A stretch of DNA of 64,000 nucleotides from Watersipora subatra (Eukaryota; Bryozoa; Gymnolaemata; Cheilostomatida; Watersiporidae), in contig NC_088710.1 in NCBI RefSeq assembly GCF_963576615.1, positions 682,001-746,000 on the forward strand, read 5' to 3'. Made by a program: the position numbers and the translations under genes. Each line of letters starts with the position of its first letter. The stretch's first letter is position 1. The notes under the pieces are model-generated. The model made no database searches. It was given only the letters and a program-made list of their open reading frames with translations, and was not told the DNA's origin. Below are positions 1 to 24,052 of this stretch, in pieces.

Positions 1-347
1 TTCGTGAGAATGTTACTATTTCGTCTTAACACGACAAAACTACGATAAACAACTATGTGAATACGTTATGCTAGTTTGATGAAATATCTCGTATTTTTGA
101 TTAAAGATTTGCCTAAAACGATGTTTATGCTTTATTTTGTTACAAAAAAGAAAAAGATTACAGACTCAATTTCTAACCGACTAAGCATTGGCACTTGCTT
201 AAAACCTCGTCACTTAGTGCCGACAAAACATTTGTATTTCCGGATTAAGCTCCACCTCTACAAAACGACCCAGAAACTGACCAGGTTTTGAGCCACTGCA
301 ATTATACCTGACCTCATTTGAATACTTTCCCATTCTAACTGATGTCC
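1..347. other. no recognisable feature
   Basis: AT-rich sequence with only short chance reading frames. I see no domain, splice structure or repeat that I can support. Confidence 0.5.
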
Positions 348-1433
348 AACGCAGTATAAGTAAAGCAAATGACGATGATATTTTTTAACGTTTCTTATGA
401 GATTATTACAATAATTAATTATAAGTTTGGATGACTACAGAACAATGACTACGTAGTACAGACTTTCTAAAAATCTAACGCAGTGTAAGCAATGACATAC
501 AGCCCCAAAGGATAGCCGACGGCGCTCATATGGGCGTGGTTTAATGATGAAGCTCTGTTAGGATTAATCCGAACTCGGCACCCGAACAAACAAATATGCT
601 GAATAAAGCACCTTGTAAATTTACGAATATTATGAACTATAGTGGTTATTTTACTAATCTGTTGAATTCATTTTGTTGTCAAATAAATATAGTATCCGAA
701 AATTGTCACCGTTATGATCAGTCAGTTGCCATTCACAAGCATTCGTGATATTAATAGTCACAATCGTAAAATAGCTCAAATTCGGTTTTGCATTTAGATT
801 TTGAGTATGAAAACTACACTGCACAGCTTTGCCTGCTGTCCCATCTTATTGGCAAGGTAAAACAATGCGAAACCGATGAAAGACTTTGTCATTTTATATT
901 AGGGGTGGCAAAATATTAATCAAAAACTAGAAAAAATATGCCGTTGTTCGGGTAATTATATTCAACTTTAGGCATATACTACGCCCTTTACTAATTTTAA
1001 AATTATTAAAAGTAGGTAATTTGAAATGTTTTATTTTGATTAGATCCATTATTTTGGTTAGGTATTACCCCTACATTGCAGAAATTCAATGTTTGCCATT
1101 GTGACCCGCGGGGTCTACTGGCTGAATAAGCTAGTGAAACGATAACAGCGATTCGTGTTTTCTAAAACCTAACAAGGCAACGCGACCGCCCCGCGAGAGT
1201 TGTGTTTGCTTTAAAACCCTGGCTAGCACAATCCTAATAGAGCTCCATCATTAAACCACGCCCATATGATAGCCGTCGGCTATCCTTTTGGGCTGTATAT
1301 CATTGGTGTAAGTAAAGGCATGACGATGATATTTTTTCTAACGGTTCTAATGAGATTATTGCAATAATTAATTATAAGTTTGGATGACTACAGGACAATG
1401 ACTACGTAGTACAGATTTTCTAAAAATCTATAT
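348..1433. repeat. 129-bp tandem repeat, second unit split by a transposon
   Basis: Unit 1 runs from 348 to 476 and begins AACGCAGTATAAG. Unit 2 begins at 477 with AACGCAGTGTAAG, is interrupted after about 13 bases, and resumes after 1312 with TAAAGGCATGACGATG, continuing to about 1433. The two units share the ATTTTTT...AATTATAAGTTTGGATGACTA stretch and the ACTACGTAGTACAGA segment. The interruption is the TIR element at 490-1305. The repeat was therefore already duplicated before that element landed. Confidence 0.75.
490..1305. mobile_element. TIR DNA transposon, non-autonomous, 816 bp
   Basis: The left end begins CAATGACATACAGCCCC and the right end, read on the other strand, begins CAATGATATACAGCCC. 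The inverted repeats stay alignable for roughly 80 bp, including a shared GGGCGTGGTTTAATGATG block. The element is flanked by a 7-bp direct repeat GTGTAAG at 483-489 and 1306-1312, read as a target-site duplication. No transposase frame is visible, so it would need a partner in trans. The superfamily is not assigned: 7-8 bp duplications occur in several families, including hAT and P. Confidence 0.75.
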
Positions 1434-1675
1434 AAATATCACAACTTCGTGATATTGTTAGCTATGCTGTTTTGAAATGTAAACAAAATTGTGCATTGGT
1501 TTTTTATTATTGCTATATAAATAATATTGGTTATTCTAATAATATCGGTGCATTTTACTTATAATATTGGCCAATATTGCATTTCTTTTTTTTGCAGGAG
1601 GAGAGATATAAACATATAATCTTTTCCTTTCATTATTGCTATTTGTTGTATATAATAACACCCAGTATATTACAG

Positions 1676-1713
1676 CAATGATATACAGCCCCCATGGGGG
1701 CTGTATATCATTG
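1676..1713. repeat. 38-bp perfect palindrome of two fused TIR tips
   Basis: Each 19-base half reads CAATGATATACAGCCCCCA, and the centre is AT. The half matches the terminal 16-18 bases of the TIR element at 490-1305. This looks like two transposon ends joined with nothing between them, either an extreme internal deletion derivative or an excision scar. Confidence 0.8.
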
Positions 1714-3082
1714 ATTACAGCTACCATTGCGGTTATCCTATTTGACTGCTAATATTGCATTTCTCAACCATCAGTACCCTTTCTTTTTTCCAATATCACT
1801 TTGGTCGTGGGCTGTATGACAGTGGAATTTTTAGTTTAGTTGTTCGAAGTCATTAGCAAAGCTCTATCAAATGCCTTGCCAGAACTATAGAGTTGTGGAA
1901 CATTCCTAGCAACTGTTGCCACACTACACTGTGATTAAGAGATGGAATATTTGTTGGTTTTTAGCCAATTACCAACTGGGTATCACCAGAGATGGGCACA
2001 AGAATTAAAATGCTTGTTCGAGCAGGTACTGCTGTTATTCCGACGTTGCGTAGGGTGTGTCAGAAACGCTAACAACCAGAATACCGGCATCCACATGGCT
2101 CTGTTTACAAATGCTGTTTCTAAGTAACAGCGAAAACTGATTAAATTAATTCTTGCACAGGGCATTAGACCAAAAATTTTGCTTTCATTTTAACTGTTTT
2201 CAATTATGTTTGTCAACTTCCTTTGTTATAATAAAATTTGTACTGGAACAAGATCGCAAATGTTGATACGATTTGATTATTGGTATGTCATGGATGATTG
2301 TGATGCAGATGAAGACATATATGATACTAATCATAGTTGTAGCAAATCCCTTGTTCATAGTTATGTTGTCACATACGGGTGACGAGGCATAATGTATTAT
2401 GTTTTATTCAAGTTTATTATTTATGCTTGTCAACACCGTGAAACTACAATAAAACAATAACTTGACTGTCGATAAAAGGTTATTGATAGTATGTTAATTA
2501 TACAGTTGGTCATCTGTGAAGCCATTGGTTACATATAAAAATAAAACAATAAAATGAAAGATATAACATTTACCTTAATAACACATCTAGGGGATTGCTA
2601 AATAGTATGTGATTCTCCTTCTGGTTAACTCTTGATTAGGGATGATGAGGGTGAGGTAAGTTGGACTTACAATGATCTTGTCCTTGAATGAGATTGGACT
2701 ACCAAATCCTATGGTGGTCCAAGTTGAACCGCTATAGGATTTGCCTTCTCTTGAATAGCTTTGACCTAATTTATAGGTCACATTACTAGCAAACTGTGAT
2801 TACATCATCTCCTCTGAATAGACAGCCAATACAGCATTGCTAGGTAAGCTAAAATTTTACATAATTTAATTTTACTGTCTAAAGGTGAATATGATAGCAT
2901 AATAGTTTTTTGAAGCTGGAAGGTAGACATCCATTTTGGCTGCTGCAAATTCTTTACTTGTGTATGTCTATAATTGCATAGAAAACAATTATTGGATATT
3001 GTTATCTCAATTGAACACAAATTTTGGCTTTCATTTAATGAATTATTCTTGTTCTTCCTATGAGGCAAGTTGAACCAAGGCT
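1714..3082. other. no gene recognised; degraded repeat sequence
   Basis: Mostly AT-rich non-coding sequence. Between about 2,650 and 3,075 there are several variants of a GGTAAGTTGAAC/GGCAAGTTGAACC motif resembling the ends of the pogo-like element that follows. This may mark older nested copies. Confidence 0.4.
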
Positions 3083-3181
3083 GATGGGGTAAGTTGAACA
3101 TATGTTCAACTTATATAGAAAGTATTTATATATTTTCCAAAATATTTATTTGTTAATAGGCATGCATTTTCCCCATTTTAG

Positions 3182-3541
3182 ATGCCTCGAGATTATGTAC
3201 GAAAAACAAATCGTTGCAACACAAGCCAAAAAGGAATGGATCTTGCTCTACTTGATGTTTCTATGGAAACTTCAATTAGGAAAGTGGCTTTAACACATGG
3301 CATAGAACGAACCCTAACAAGGTACAAGTTGAGACAAAAGAATGAACAAACTGTGATCAGCTATTCTGGCACAAGGATTGCACACATGGTCTTCACCGAC
3401 AAGATAGAGAATGACTTGGCCTATCACATGAAAGAGCTGACCAATTCATTCTATGGATTGTCTAAGGACAAAATTTTAGAGCTGGCTTATGAATTCGCAA
3501 TAAAGAATCAGCTACAAGTAAAGTACCACAATCCTGAGTAG
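3182..3541 (+). pseudogene. pogo/jerky-type transposase N-terminus (psq/CENP-B-like HTH)
   Basis: A 119-residue frame opens with MPRDYVRKT, a start typical of psq-type helix-turn-helix proteins encoded by pogo-like transposons. Residues 20-50 (SIRKVALTHGIERTLTRY) fit the first HTH, which binds the transposon ends. Residues about 70-115 (VFTDKIENDLAYHMKE ... FYGLSKDKILELAYEFA) match the usual linker with its YGL motif and a second HTH start. The frame then stops before any DDE domain. An AG acceptor-like site sits directly before the ATG. It could still make a short DNA-binding protein, but a decayed transposase is the simplest reading. Confidence 0.6.
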
Positions 3542-3634
3542 CCAATAGGCGGGCAGGTGAAGTTAGGTATGATCAATTGTCGTAGATATTATAAATTAGT
3601 AAATATCTGTTTTGAAGTACTGTACTGAAAAAAT

Positions 3635-3931
3635 TTGAGCGGAGAAAGAAAGGTCAGGAAGTCGGCAATTATTACTGACAAGCGTGTCAAAGAGGCTATT
3701 GAGATTGAAAAAACAAACCAATCGCAGCCTAAAGATGCACGTCGAAAGTTAGTGAAGAGTGTTAAGCACACTGTGGTCGACAGTTCTGACACCAGCGACG
3801 ATGAGCCAGAACCTGTGCTATCCGAACACTCTAATGACAAGAAGAAATTCAAGCCAATGACATTGAAGCGGGAACCTTCGTTCTCGATGAATACAAAGAA
3901 AAACAAGATCGTTCCACGCTGCTCAGATTAA
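3635..3931 (+). pseudogene. pogo/jerky-type transposase C-terminal remnant
   Basis: A roughly 98-residue frame is rich in Lys, Ser and Asp. It starts SGERKVRKSAIITD, similar to the KRK-x-ILTDTP-type block found after the DDE domain in jerky-like transposases. An acidic serine run (VVDSSDTSDDEPEP) follows. Another short frame at 3952-4160 may continue it. It shares the element's span with the N-terminal piece, but there is no open connection between them. Confidence 0.45.
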
Positions 3932-4636
3932 AGCCATATCTGGTCAAGAGTATGGAGATTGATTGCATGAAGAGAGTTGGGCACTCCAATCGGTTCATAA
4001 AGCCCGCCATCAAAGATTCTGGCACTATTGAAATTGACAGAATAGTCAAAGCCTTAAAACCAATCTCAGAGGGCAATAGGGGCCATACATTACCATGGGT
4101 GGTTTTTCCTTTTAATTTGAGATTAAAAATAACAATATTCACTCGATTTAACTTCTATTGTCATAATTTGCTGCAAAATATATATATTATTCCTACTTGA
4201 AACTTTATTTGCTATAACATTATTACCATTACATTATACGTTCAACTTACCCCAATAGGTGGTTACACTTGGAACAGGATGGGGGAAGATGAACTGACTA
4301 ATAGCAGCTTTTAAATAATAAACCATAAACAAACTTTTATGGCTATTTGTAGTGATGATATTACATAGCAAACAATCCTATGTTTTCACCATTAAAGTTT
4401 AAGAAAGCGAATCCCAATATTTAGTAATAAAATCTGCATTTTTGTAAAAATGGTGGCAACTTACCTCGCCCTCCCCCTATGTATATAATATTGGCATAAT
4501 TATGAAACTTATATACAAATAAAAGTATCAGCATTGAAAACAGAGCTGAAAAAACTACATGTTGTTGGCTCAAAGGCTGACAGAAAAATGACTTTAAGCA
4601 CACCTAAGCAAATGTATAACACTATGGCAAGTCAGA

Positions 4637-4692
4637 CAGACCACACAAGAGGTCTGTGTGTTTTGCTGTAAAAAGTTCCGCTTTTACAGCAA
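4637..4692. repeat. two adjacent short hairpins
   Basis: ACAGACC at 4637-4643 pairs with GGTCTGT at 4651-4657. Immediately after, TTGCTGTAAAA at 4663-4673 pairs with TTTTACAGCAA at 4682-4692 around an 8-base loop. No function is assigned. Confidence 0.5.
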
Positions 4693-5440
4693 GACTACCA
4701 AGTAGGCCTACATGCCAGCAAAAAATGGTAGGCACAAATTCATGCCACCAGAAAAAGCAATAAAATCTCTAGTGAAGTAGTTGATATTTGATATACAAAC
4801 AGTCTATAAACGAGCTAATGCGTGTAGCTAAATTAGCAAGCCGGGTTATCATTATTTTAATATCTTGTCATAGGTTAATTTTTGTAAGAACTGATAGAGA
4901 ATTGATTTTGTTTATTTGGTAGAATTGAATGAAATCGAGTCAAGGAAGTTAGGATAGCTAAAGAACTGAGAATAGAATTGTGAATTGAATCGATTCTTAT
5001 ACGACATATGATGCCAAAGAATTGGGAATTGAATTGTAAATTTTTTGTTGAGAATTGAATTGAACCGAGTCATTTTTTAAGGTAGCATTTCTGGTTACCA
5101 CAGGAATACACACGCCCAATCACAAACATCATTTTCAATGCAGCGAATACAGTCGAATACAATACCAATTGTCAGCACACAAATAGACATAGAGAGTCAC
5201 TGCTGTCTATTACATGCATGTACCTTTGCCATTATTACTGCTCACATATCAATTGTTAGCGTGAGTAGATACACCAGTTATCTACCGCAGGTACATTGTA
5301 GGCTATTAGTTGCTTTAGCATCGGAGAAAAGCAGTGGGCGCAGAATGCAAATGCCTCTCTGTTCAGATTTAGCTCCCCTCCAAACTGAAAAAGCGGTGAG
5401 ACAACTCGTACTAGTTGTATGAGTGTAGGCGCACACAAAC
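4693..5440. other. no gene recognised; AATTGAATTG-rich low-complexity stretch
   Basis: From about 4,890 to 5,075 the sequence is dominated by variants of GAATTGAATTG. The rest shows only chance frames. It lies upstream of the glycosidase gene, but I cannot identify a promoter in it. Confidence 0.4.
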
Positions 5441-5508
5441 GTTAGACTGGCGCACACAGCATGTGCTAGCTGCTAGTTAGACTGGCGCACACAGCATGTG
5501 CTAGCTGC
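5441..5508. repeat. 33-bp direct repeat, two copies
   Basis: A 33-base unit beginning GTTAGACTGGCGCACACAGC occurs at 5441-5473 and 5476-5508, separated by TA. The copies look identical. The unit contains the inverted motif GCATGTGC. Confidence 0.75.
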
Positions 5509-5970
5509 CAGAGACCTACTCTGACACACCAAAATATGTAAAAGTTTGTTCTGTAAACTTGATACAGCTACAGGGGCTGGTACAAGGTCAAATGTCTGCC
5601 TGTATTTTCCCTAAACCCTAAAGCATTTCTTGCCTAGTAGTATAAAAGCTAACTGAATATATAGGCTATTTTTAGATTCTCGTAGGCCATAGCCGAGCTC
5701 ATTCGTTGATGACCGATCCACCTTATCTTGACACTTGTTAAATAAACATCTAATTTGTCCTCTTCGACACAGATTTAAGGGGTGGATAGTATCATGCAGC
5801 AAACAACAGAGAGATTGTAGAGGTGTAGACACCACAAGGTAAAAAGGCTACTATGCTATACTCTATGTACACAGGTAGTGCCTTTTATACCTGGAATTGA
5901 GAGCTTCTATCTATGTACTGTAATACTTACCCCTTTATACTTTTTCTGGCTACGGCCTACAAAATGGTGA

Positions 5971-18629
<12,659 letters not shown>

Positions 18630-18767
18630 ATACAGCCGGAGAAGCACTCATTTTCACTTTAGAATGTCCCTTAAATGTATCGGACTCACAAAAATTTCTT
18701 AGCAGTAATGATACAGCTAACATCAGATCCTAACTTGATATTTTTGGGAGCTTTAAACTTTATAGTA

Positions 18768-18773
18768 AATAAA
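18768..18773 (+). terminator. candidate polyadenylation signal of the GH1 gene
   Basis: AATAAA lies 139 bases past the GH1 stop codon. This is a plausible distance, but the surrounding sequence is AT-rich. Confidence 0.4.
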
Positions 18774-18868
18774 TAGAGAGCGCCGACTGGCTGTGAGTAT
18801 TTGCTCATATATAGCAGCCTACACCCTCATGTAGTATTAATATTAAACAAACTAATGTCTAGTTGCAG

Positions 18869-19017
18869 TTCTAGGCAAGACCAAAGGAAACATTAACGAC
18901 AAGTATATCTGGGATGACTACACTAACCGATATTTTGCCAGGATGGTTTTGGCACACGCTGCTAATGACATTGTCACTAGAATCTATACATCGGCATATT
19001 CACTAGCGCTTCGGTGA
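18869..19017 (+). CDS. candidate alternative terminal exon, unidentified
   Basis: After a TTGCAG acceptor, a 49-residue frame runs LGKTKGNINDKYIWDDYTNR then YFARMVLAHAAND to a stop. It has protein-like composition and accepts phase 1, so GH1 exon 7 could splice to it in place of exon 8. The product would then lack the C-terminal barrel residues W441 and E448. It could equally be an exon of an unrelated gene or chance. I do not recognise the sequence. Confidence 0.25.
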
Positions 19018-19395
19018 CTAATTTTGTTAGACGTTTGATGACTTAATAGAAATGATAATCGTGTTGGTGTGCTAATTATTCTCAAGTACAAAAATAAAAA
19101 TATAGAGTTAGAAAATAACATCAAACACAACACCATTGACCTATATACAGGTATTGCGGGTAGTACTGAACATTAGACATCTTGATGAAATAACATGACT
19201 ATGACATGACTAACCATTCACGATTGTAAAGAAGAGTGTTTTAATTAAATTTCAATTGTTCAGATCTTGTGTTGCAACACTAATAATAGTACAAATTGAT
19301 AAGAGAAAACTCGTTACTTATCAGCAGGGAAACTGAACAGATTCCTTGTATAGTAGTTTTACAGATGTCAATTCTGGAGGAATCTAATCTAATTT

Positions 19396-19853
19396 TCTAT
19401 ATCTTTCAAAGTTTGTCGTCGTATGTGTATTTGTAGGATTGATTGTTCGGCTTTAAATCTTAAAATAAAGGTTCCGTACTGAAAAAGATTCGATCTCGGA
19501 CCTTGCCGTTCACCAGTATGACACCCTACCCCCACTAGACTACAGAAATCAAATTGCTAGCTAGGCAACAAGTCATTATATGAAAGCAAATACCTAACTG
19601 CTTTGCGTACAACGCGGGTCATAGCATAACGTCATGAGAAGCTGTTCGCTCACATTATTAAATGTACTGGCTAGTAGCGCGCAGACCAATAGCAAAACTC
19701 TCACTACTTCTCATTGTTTATAAGACAAAACACTTTTCTCATGATATGTAGTTTGAAAGTTAAAATGGCGAATGTTGTTATATGTTAAATACAAATCAAT
19801 TTTCTGTCCAAAGACTTTTCTATTACCCGGGCAACGCCGGGTAGCACAGCTAG
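19396..19853 (+). mobile_element. non-autonomous Helitron-like element, 458 bp
   Basis: It starts TCTATATCTTTCAAAGTTTG. It ends with the inverted motif ACCCGGGCAACGCCGGGT, then AGCACAG-CTAG, followed by T. It contains an antisense tRNA-like segment near 19,488-19,550. It shares its 3' 120 bp with the copies at 33,690-33,800 and 43,428-43,545. Confidence 0.75.
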
Positions 19854-20227
19854 TATAATATATATAAATCTCAGTGCTTTGTTTGTTTTCTTGACGGTCT
19901 GTTTTGTTTGCATTCCAGTGCCCATTTATAGCCATTAAAATCTAGCAATAAAAAATATGTCATACACTGGATTTGAACTCGGAACCTCCATATCAAAAGG
20001 TGGCTAGCTTAACCATTAAACTATGTGTCCAACTGAGCACTTGATTAATATTAGTCAAAATATTCATTACATCGGTTAAAATACTCGCGCTTAAAGCGCT
20101 TGGGGTCACTAACTAGCACTGTTGATCACTACACGTAACGGAATGATTATTAAGACGTCTGCAAACATGGCTATTGTTTTAGTAACTAGCTTACGAGGTA
20201 AGTTACTCAGATTCAGCGGGTAATAAT

Positions 20228-20309
20228 TTTATTACTCCAGAGTATTTGGTTGGTCGCCCCCCCTGAGTATTTGGTTGGTCGCCCCCCCCCCCTGAGTATT
20301 TGGTTGGTC
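20228..20309. repeat. poly-C-linked minisatellite, three copies
   Basis: GAGTATTTGGTTGGTC occurs three times, separated by GCCCCCCCT and a longer C run. Likely polymorphic in length. Confidence 0.7.
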
Positions 20310-20375
20310 TGACTACTCATGATGTTCTCTCACAGTGCATGGGACTGGTAAGCGTACTAGTATTATATAACATGA

Positions 20376-20821
20376 CTAGCTGTGCTACCCTGCGTTGCAC
20401 GGGTAATAGGAACAGCAGAAACATATAACAGCATCTGCCTTTCTAACTTTCAAACTACTGTAAATATCATGAGAAAAGTGTTTTGGCTTATAAACAAGAA
20501 AAGTAGTAAGAGTTGCTCGCTATTAGCCTGCGTGCTATTAGCCAGTATGTAAATAATGTGAGCGAACAGCTTCTCGTGACGTTATGCGATGACCGGGTCA
20601 TACGCAAAGCCGCTAGGTATTTGTTCTCATATAATGACTTATATTGATTAGCTAGCAATTCGATTTCTGTAGTCTAGTGGGCAGGGCGTCCGACTAGTGA
20701 ACAGCGGAGTCCGAAATCGAATCTTTTTCGATATGGAATCTTTATTCCAAGATTTTACGATCTATAGCCGGAATGCATACCAACATATCCACAAACACAC
20801 TTTGAGAAATATATATATAGA
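20376..20821 (-). mobile_element. non-autonomous Helitron-like element, 446 bp, cut by the tandem-unit boundary
   Basis: Read on the - strand it starts TCTATATATATATTTCTCAA at 20821 after an A. It ends with ACCCGTGCAACGCAGGGT, AGCACAG, CTAG at 20376, followed by T. It carries a tRNA-like segment (on the + strand at 20,669-20,725: TGTAGTCTAGTGGGCAGGGC ... AAATCGAATC). The left boundary of the 23-kb duplicated segment (20,550) falls inside it. The second copy at 43,575 begins mid-element. Confidence 0.75.
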
Positions 20822-22134
20822 TACATATTACTCTTTATTATTCCAGCTCTACAAGCATGAAAAGATGGAACATTTATGTACAATTCAATACAATCAAGTG
20901 TAACGCTGAAATGAGTTAGCAAATAATAAACATCCAAATAGTTACACATGTAAATGCAAAAATGTCAAAAAATAAACATGCTCAAAGCTGAGCAGAGGTT
21001 CATTAAAGTTGTCACACTGTTCTTTACAGCGATATGGAAAGTGGTGCCTTTGGCTTTGTAGTTTGCAGTTTTTTGCTTTATGCTTTTTAAGCACAGTTGT
21101 TAATATAGCAAGTGCTGAGTGTTAGTCCATCGGCTTTTCATGCAAGCTGGCTTCTGCATTACATGGCTAATCCGAGGATAGTTGGACGCATCCATACCTG
21201 CCAACTATCGCGCATTGGGCGTGAGACTCACGCAATCACCCCAAAGAAAATATGACAATGCGTGAAATTTTTGCCCCACTTTTTCCTCAATTTTATATAT
21301 GCTATTATTGATACATCAATTGCCCCAAAATCAAATCTCAAGCATTGCCCCATTCTTGGGTTGGCAGGCCTGGACGCATGCAGTGATTAGGAAAGCTAGG
21401 CTTAACAAATCCATCACACATCTATAAACATACTAACTAGCCAGATGTGCAACACTAGAGATTTCTAATAAAAAACTTTGTAATTAAATATTCAATGCAG
21501 CATTTCGCCTCTAACGGCACACCCAACGAGCTGCTATAAATGTGATCAACGATAGTCGCTAATTTTTACAGCTATTTAGACGGTAGGGCGGGACGGCCCC
21601 TTGTTGTTCTTACTGTCGGGAGCAATAGAGTAAAGATTTGGTTGTTCCATTTCGAGTTCTGATGGTTATAATTATGTTTGTATTACGATCGGTCAATAGA
21701 GGTGGTTGGTTATTTTTATACCATGCTATCGAATAATGTGGCATTTTCGTGTATAAACGCAAGATACTTAGTTTAAAGAAATTCCAGTTCAAATAATGAA
21801 ACTTAGTTGCTGCTAGCGTAGCAAGCTGCTAAGGGATATCATCGTCTTGGGTGAATATGGAGAAAATATGTTATGTATGGCTAATCCGAACCCACACACA
21901 ACATCAATGTTGAATTTGCTTTTTTATTTTATTCTAATTTGATTATGTTCGGTTTGTGCGCTTTTGCCCTGTGGGAACTAATTCGGTTATTACTGGTTCA
22001 GGTACTAGTGAAGATGTTAAGCTATCAAGCAATTCTGATATTTGCCAATAAATGTTACATTTTTTAAGTCTACCAATTAAAATACACAACGAACAGAATT
22101 TTAAATGATAGTGACAAAAGATTAAAATAGCCAG

Positions 22135-22351
22135 TGTAAGCAAAAGTATGCAGTACCAGACTGCTAGCGGTTACACTCCAAACATCCCCTCATGTCACTC
22201 CTACTCCACCTGTGCGTCTTCCCAGAAAACACCGTAGTGCCAGACTACTCTAAGAGATAATATAACCATGAGTCACCAAGACCCAGACAGACAAAAACAG
22301 ATAGCGGATCTGTAACAAAGTGAAAACACAGCAAAGATACCAAATAGAGCT
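22135..22351 (-). repeat. 3' LTR of the gypsy-like element (copy 1)
   Basis: It matches 26490-26706 over its whole length with many substitutions. Shared landmarks are TGTCACTCCTACTCCACCT, AACACCGTAGTGCC and TAATATAACCA. Confidence 0.75.
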
Positions 22352-22456
22352 CTCTCATCTCCACCAGCTTCTCAAGAAGCTCACAAGCTATCCCTCATAG
22401 TTGTCCAAATACTGAGGACGTCGTCGCACCTGCTGCGACCGCCTAAGCATCACTGG

Positions 22457-23304
22457 TTAAAGCTCAGGCTCACCAGGATCCAAATCCCTGAGTGGAGCAT
22501 CAGCATCCTGAGGCTCGACCTCTATGGTTAGAACTCCATCCTTGGTAGTCTGAGGACCATCCTCTGCATCCTCCTCCGACACCTCAACTACTTCACAGGG
22601 GTGTAGCTGAAGCAGTGGGGGAGCGACAGGCCCGCCTAATCTGTCCAGGTTAGGCCAGCTGTCTATGACCAGTTCATGGATGCCATTTTCCCTACTGCAG
22701 TCAGTACCAAACCACTGTTTATGGACATCCCTCACATGCCATTGCATGCCATCTATGCACACGCTGTGCTTTGAGACGACACCGGTCATCACTCCCGGTG
22801 CCCATTGCCTAGTACATAAAGAGGGCGAAGGTTTCACCCACACTTCATCACCGACAGCAAATTTGCCTTCACTGACTTTGTCTATCCCACATAGATTGAC
22901 ATCAAAAGCACTCTCCATTGATTATTCAAGGATACCAAAACCCCGTCTGTACCCTTGTGAGGTGTGATGTTATACCAACATGTCGCATCTTCGGGGCTTA
23001 TCCCTCCTCTCTCGGCAATCCTCTTGATTGTCCGGTGATTCCTCTCGACGATTCCATTGCCACTCGGGGCATAGGCAGCCTGAAACCTCAGAGAAATCCT
23101 CCACTCGTCAGCAAACTGTGCAACAGTTGCTGACCTAAATGCTGTGGAAATGTTCATTAACAATTTGTCACACCCCCCTCGCTCAATTACAACAGTGCAT
23201 AATTGAGCCATGATGTGTGCCGCCGATTCACTTGGCAAGCGACGCCAGATAGCGGAAACGTGATGGTCCGCAATCGACCATAAACAGGAACACCTGGCCG
23301 CCAT
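22457..23304 (-). pseudogene. integrase remnant of gypsy-like element (copy 1)
   Basis: Two overlapping frames cover it. The upstream frame (23304-22882) carries the core with AAYAPSGNGIVERNHRTIKR, where E is the third catalytic residue. The preceding conserved Asp position reads Asn (LMNISTAFRS). The downstream frame (22918-22457) carries the C-terminal domain with VGDEVWVKPS and HVRDVHKQW. A frameshift separates them. Confidence 0.75.
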
Positions 23305-23529
23305 AGCGAGTCACGTCTATGGCCACTCAGCACCAGTTCTCCTTGACAACCAAGCTGCTTGTTTCCATGAAATTCTCATCTTTCAGAGCCGGGTCGACGC
23401 GCTGGCAGGCTTCACAGCCAGCTCGCGCTTAACCTGCTTCCACGACAAGTCACTGTATACTTGCTGTGCAAAGAACAGCGTTCTTTCGACGCCCAAATGG
23501 TAATGCAAATACGCCGCTCATGTAGCGTC

Positions 23530-24052
23530 CTAGATATTCTTGCCGGTGAAAATGGCAGCAGACATGCTCACAGTCTCACCTTTACTCGTCGCTTGATGCC
23601 CAAGCCACTGCTTGAGCACCCTTTTTGCTCTATCCACCTTGTTCTCTACCGTAGGAACAAGGTGCATTGTGACCGATAGGCCATACTCGGTTATCGTGTC
23701 ACAGAACAGCCTTAGCTGATGCTTTGCAGCATCTCCGCGGCACCTTTCCTGCGAACACGATGTCACCCGTCAATTGTATTTGACATCCAATTGACAACTG
23801 TGAGAGAATTAACTGACAACGTGAAAGTCTTAACTCTCACGCGATGGCCAAGTTAATACCCTGTTCCGCAGCTTCCAACTCTGCAAAATTGATGTGCCAA
23901 TGGTCTGACTCTTTCCTCAGCCACGACTCATCTTCAACAATGCTGCCATCGACCTCAACTGCCACACAGACCCAGGGAGCTGTCATCCATCCACATGATA
24001 CAGAACCAATCGGCTTGGGACCCTTAACAGAGTCCTCTTGACATACACTCAA
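23530..24052 (-). pseudogene. RNase H and linker remnant (copy 1)
   Basis: Residues WVCVAVEVDGSIVEDESWLR and INFAELEAAEQGINLAI fit the RNase H fold of gypsy-type pol. A separate downstream frame (23766-23530) carries the connection region with VENKVDRAKRVLKQWL. Stops and a shift lie between them. Confidence 0.65.

Larger units (their letters stand above)
3085..4251 (+). mobile_element. pogo/jerky-like transposon remnant lacking its DDE core
   Basis: Short inverted ends GGGGTAAGTTGAAC at 3085 and GTTCAACTTACCCC ending at 4251 bound about 1.17 kb. Inside, a transposase-like N-terminus (3182-3541) is followed within 100 bp by a basic/acidic C-terminal-type segment (3635-3931). The roughly 200-residue DDE catalytic region that separates them in pogo/Tigger/jerky transposases is missing. 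The element is therefore a deletion derivative that could keep DNA binding but not catalysis. Family assignment rests on the sequence pattern only. Confidence 0.55.

Noticed and set aside
20669-20725. tRNA gene
   Set aside because: The box A and box B-like motifs are there, but the arms do not pair into a full cloverleaf, and the block recurs inside Helitron-like repeats, so it is tRNA-derived repeat sequence.
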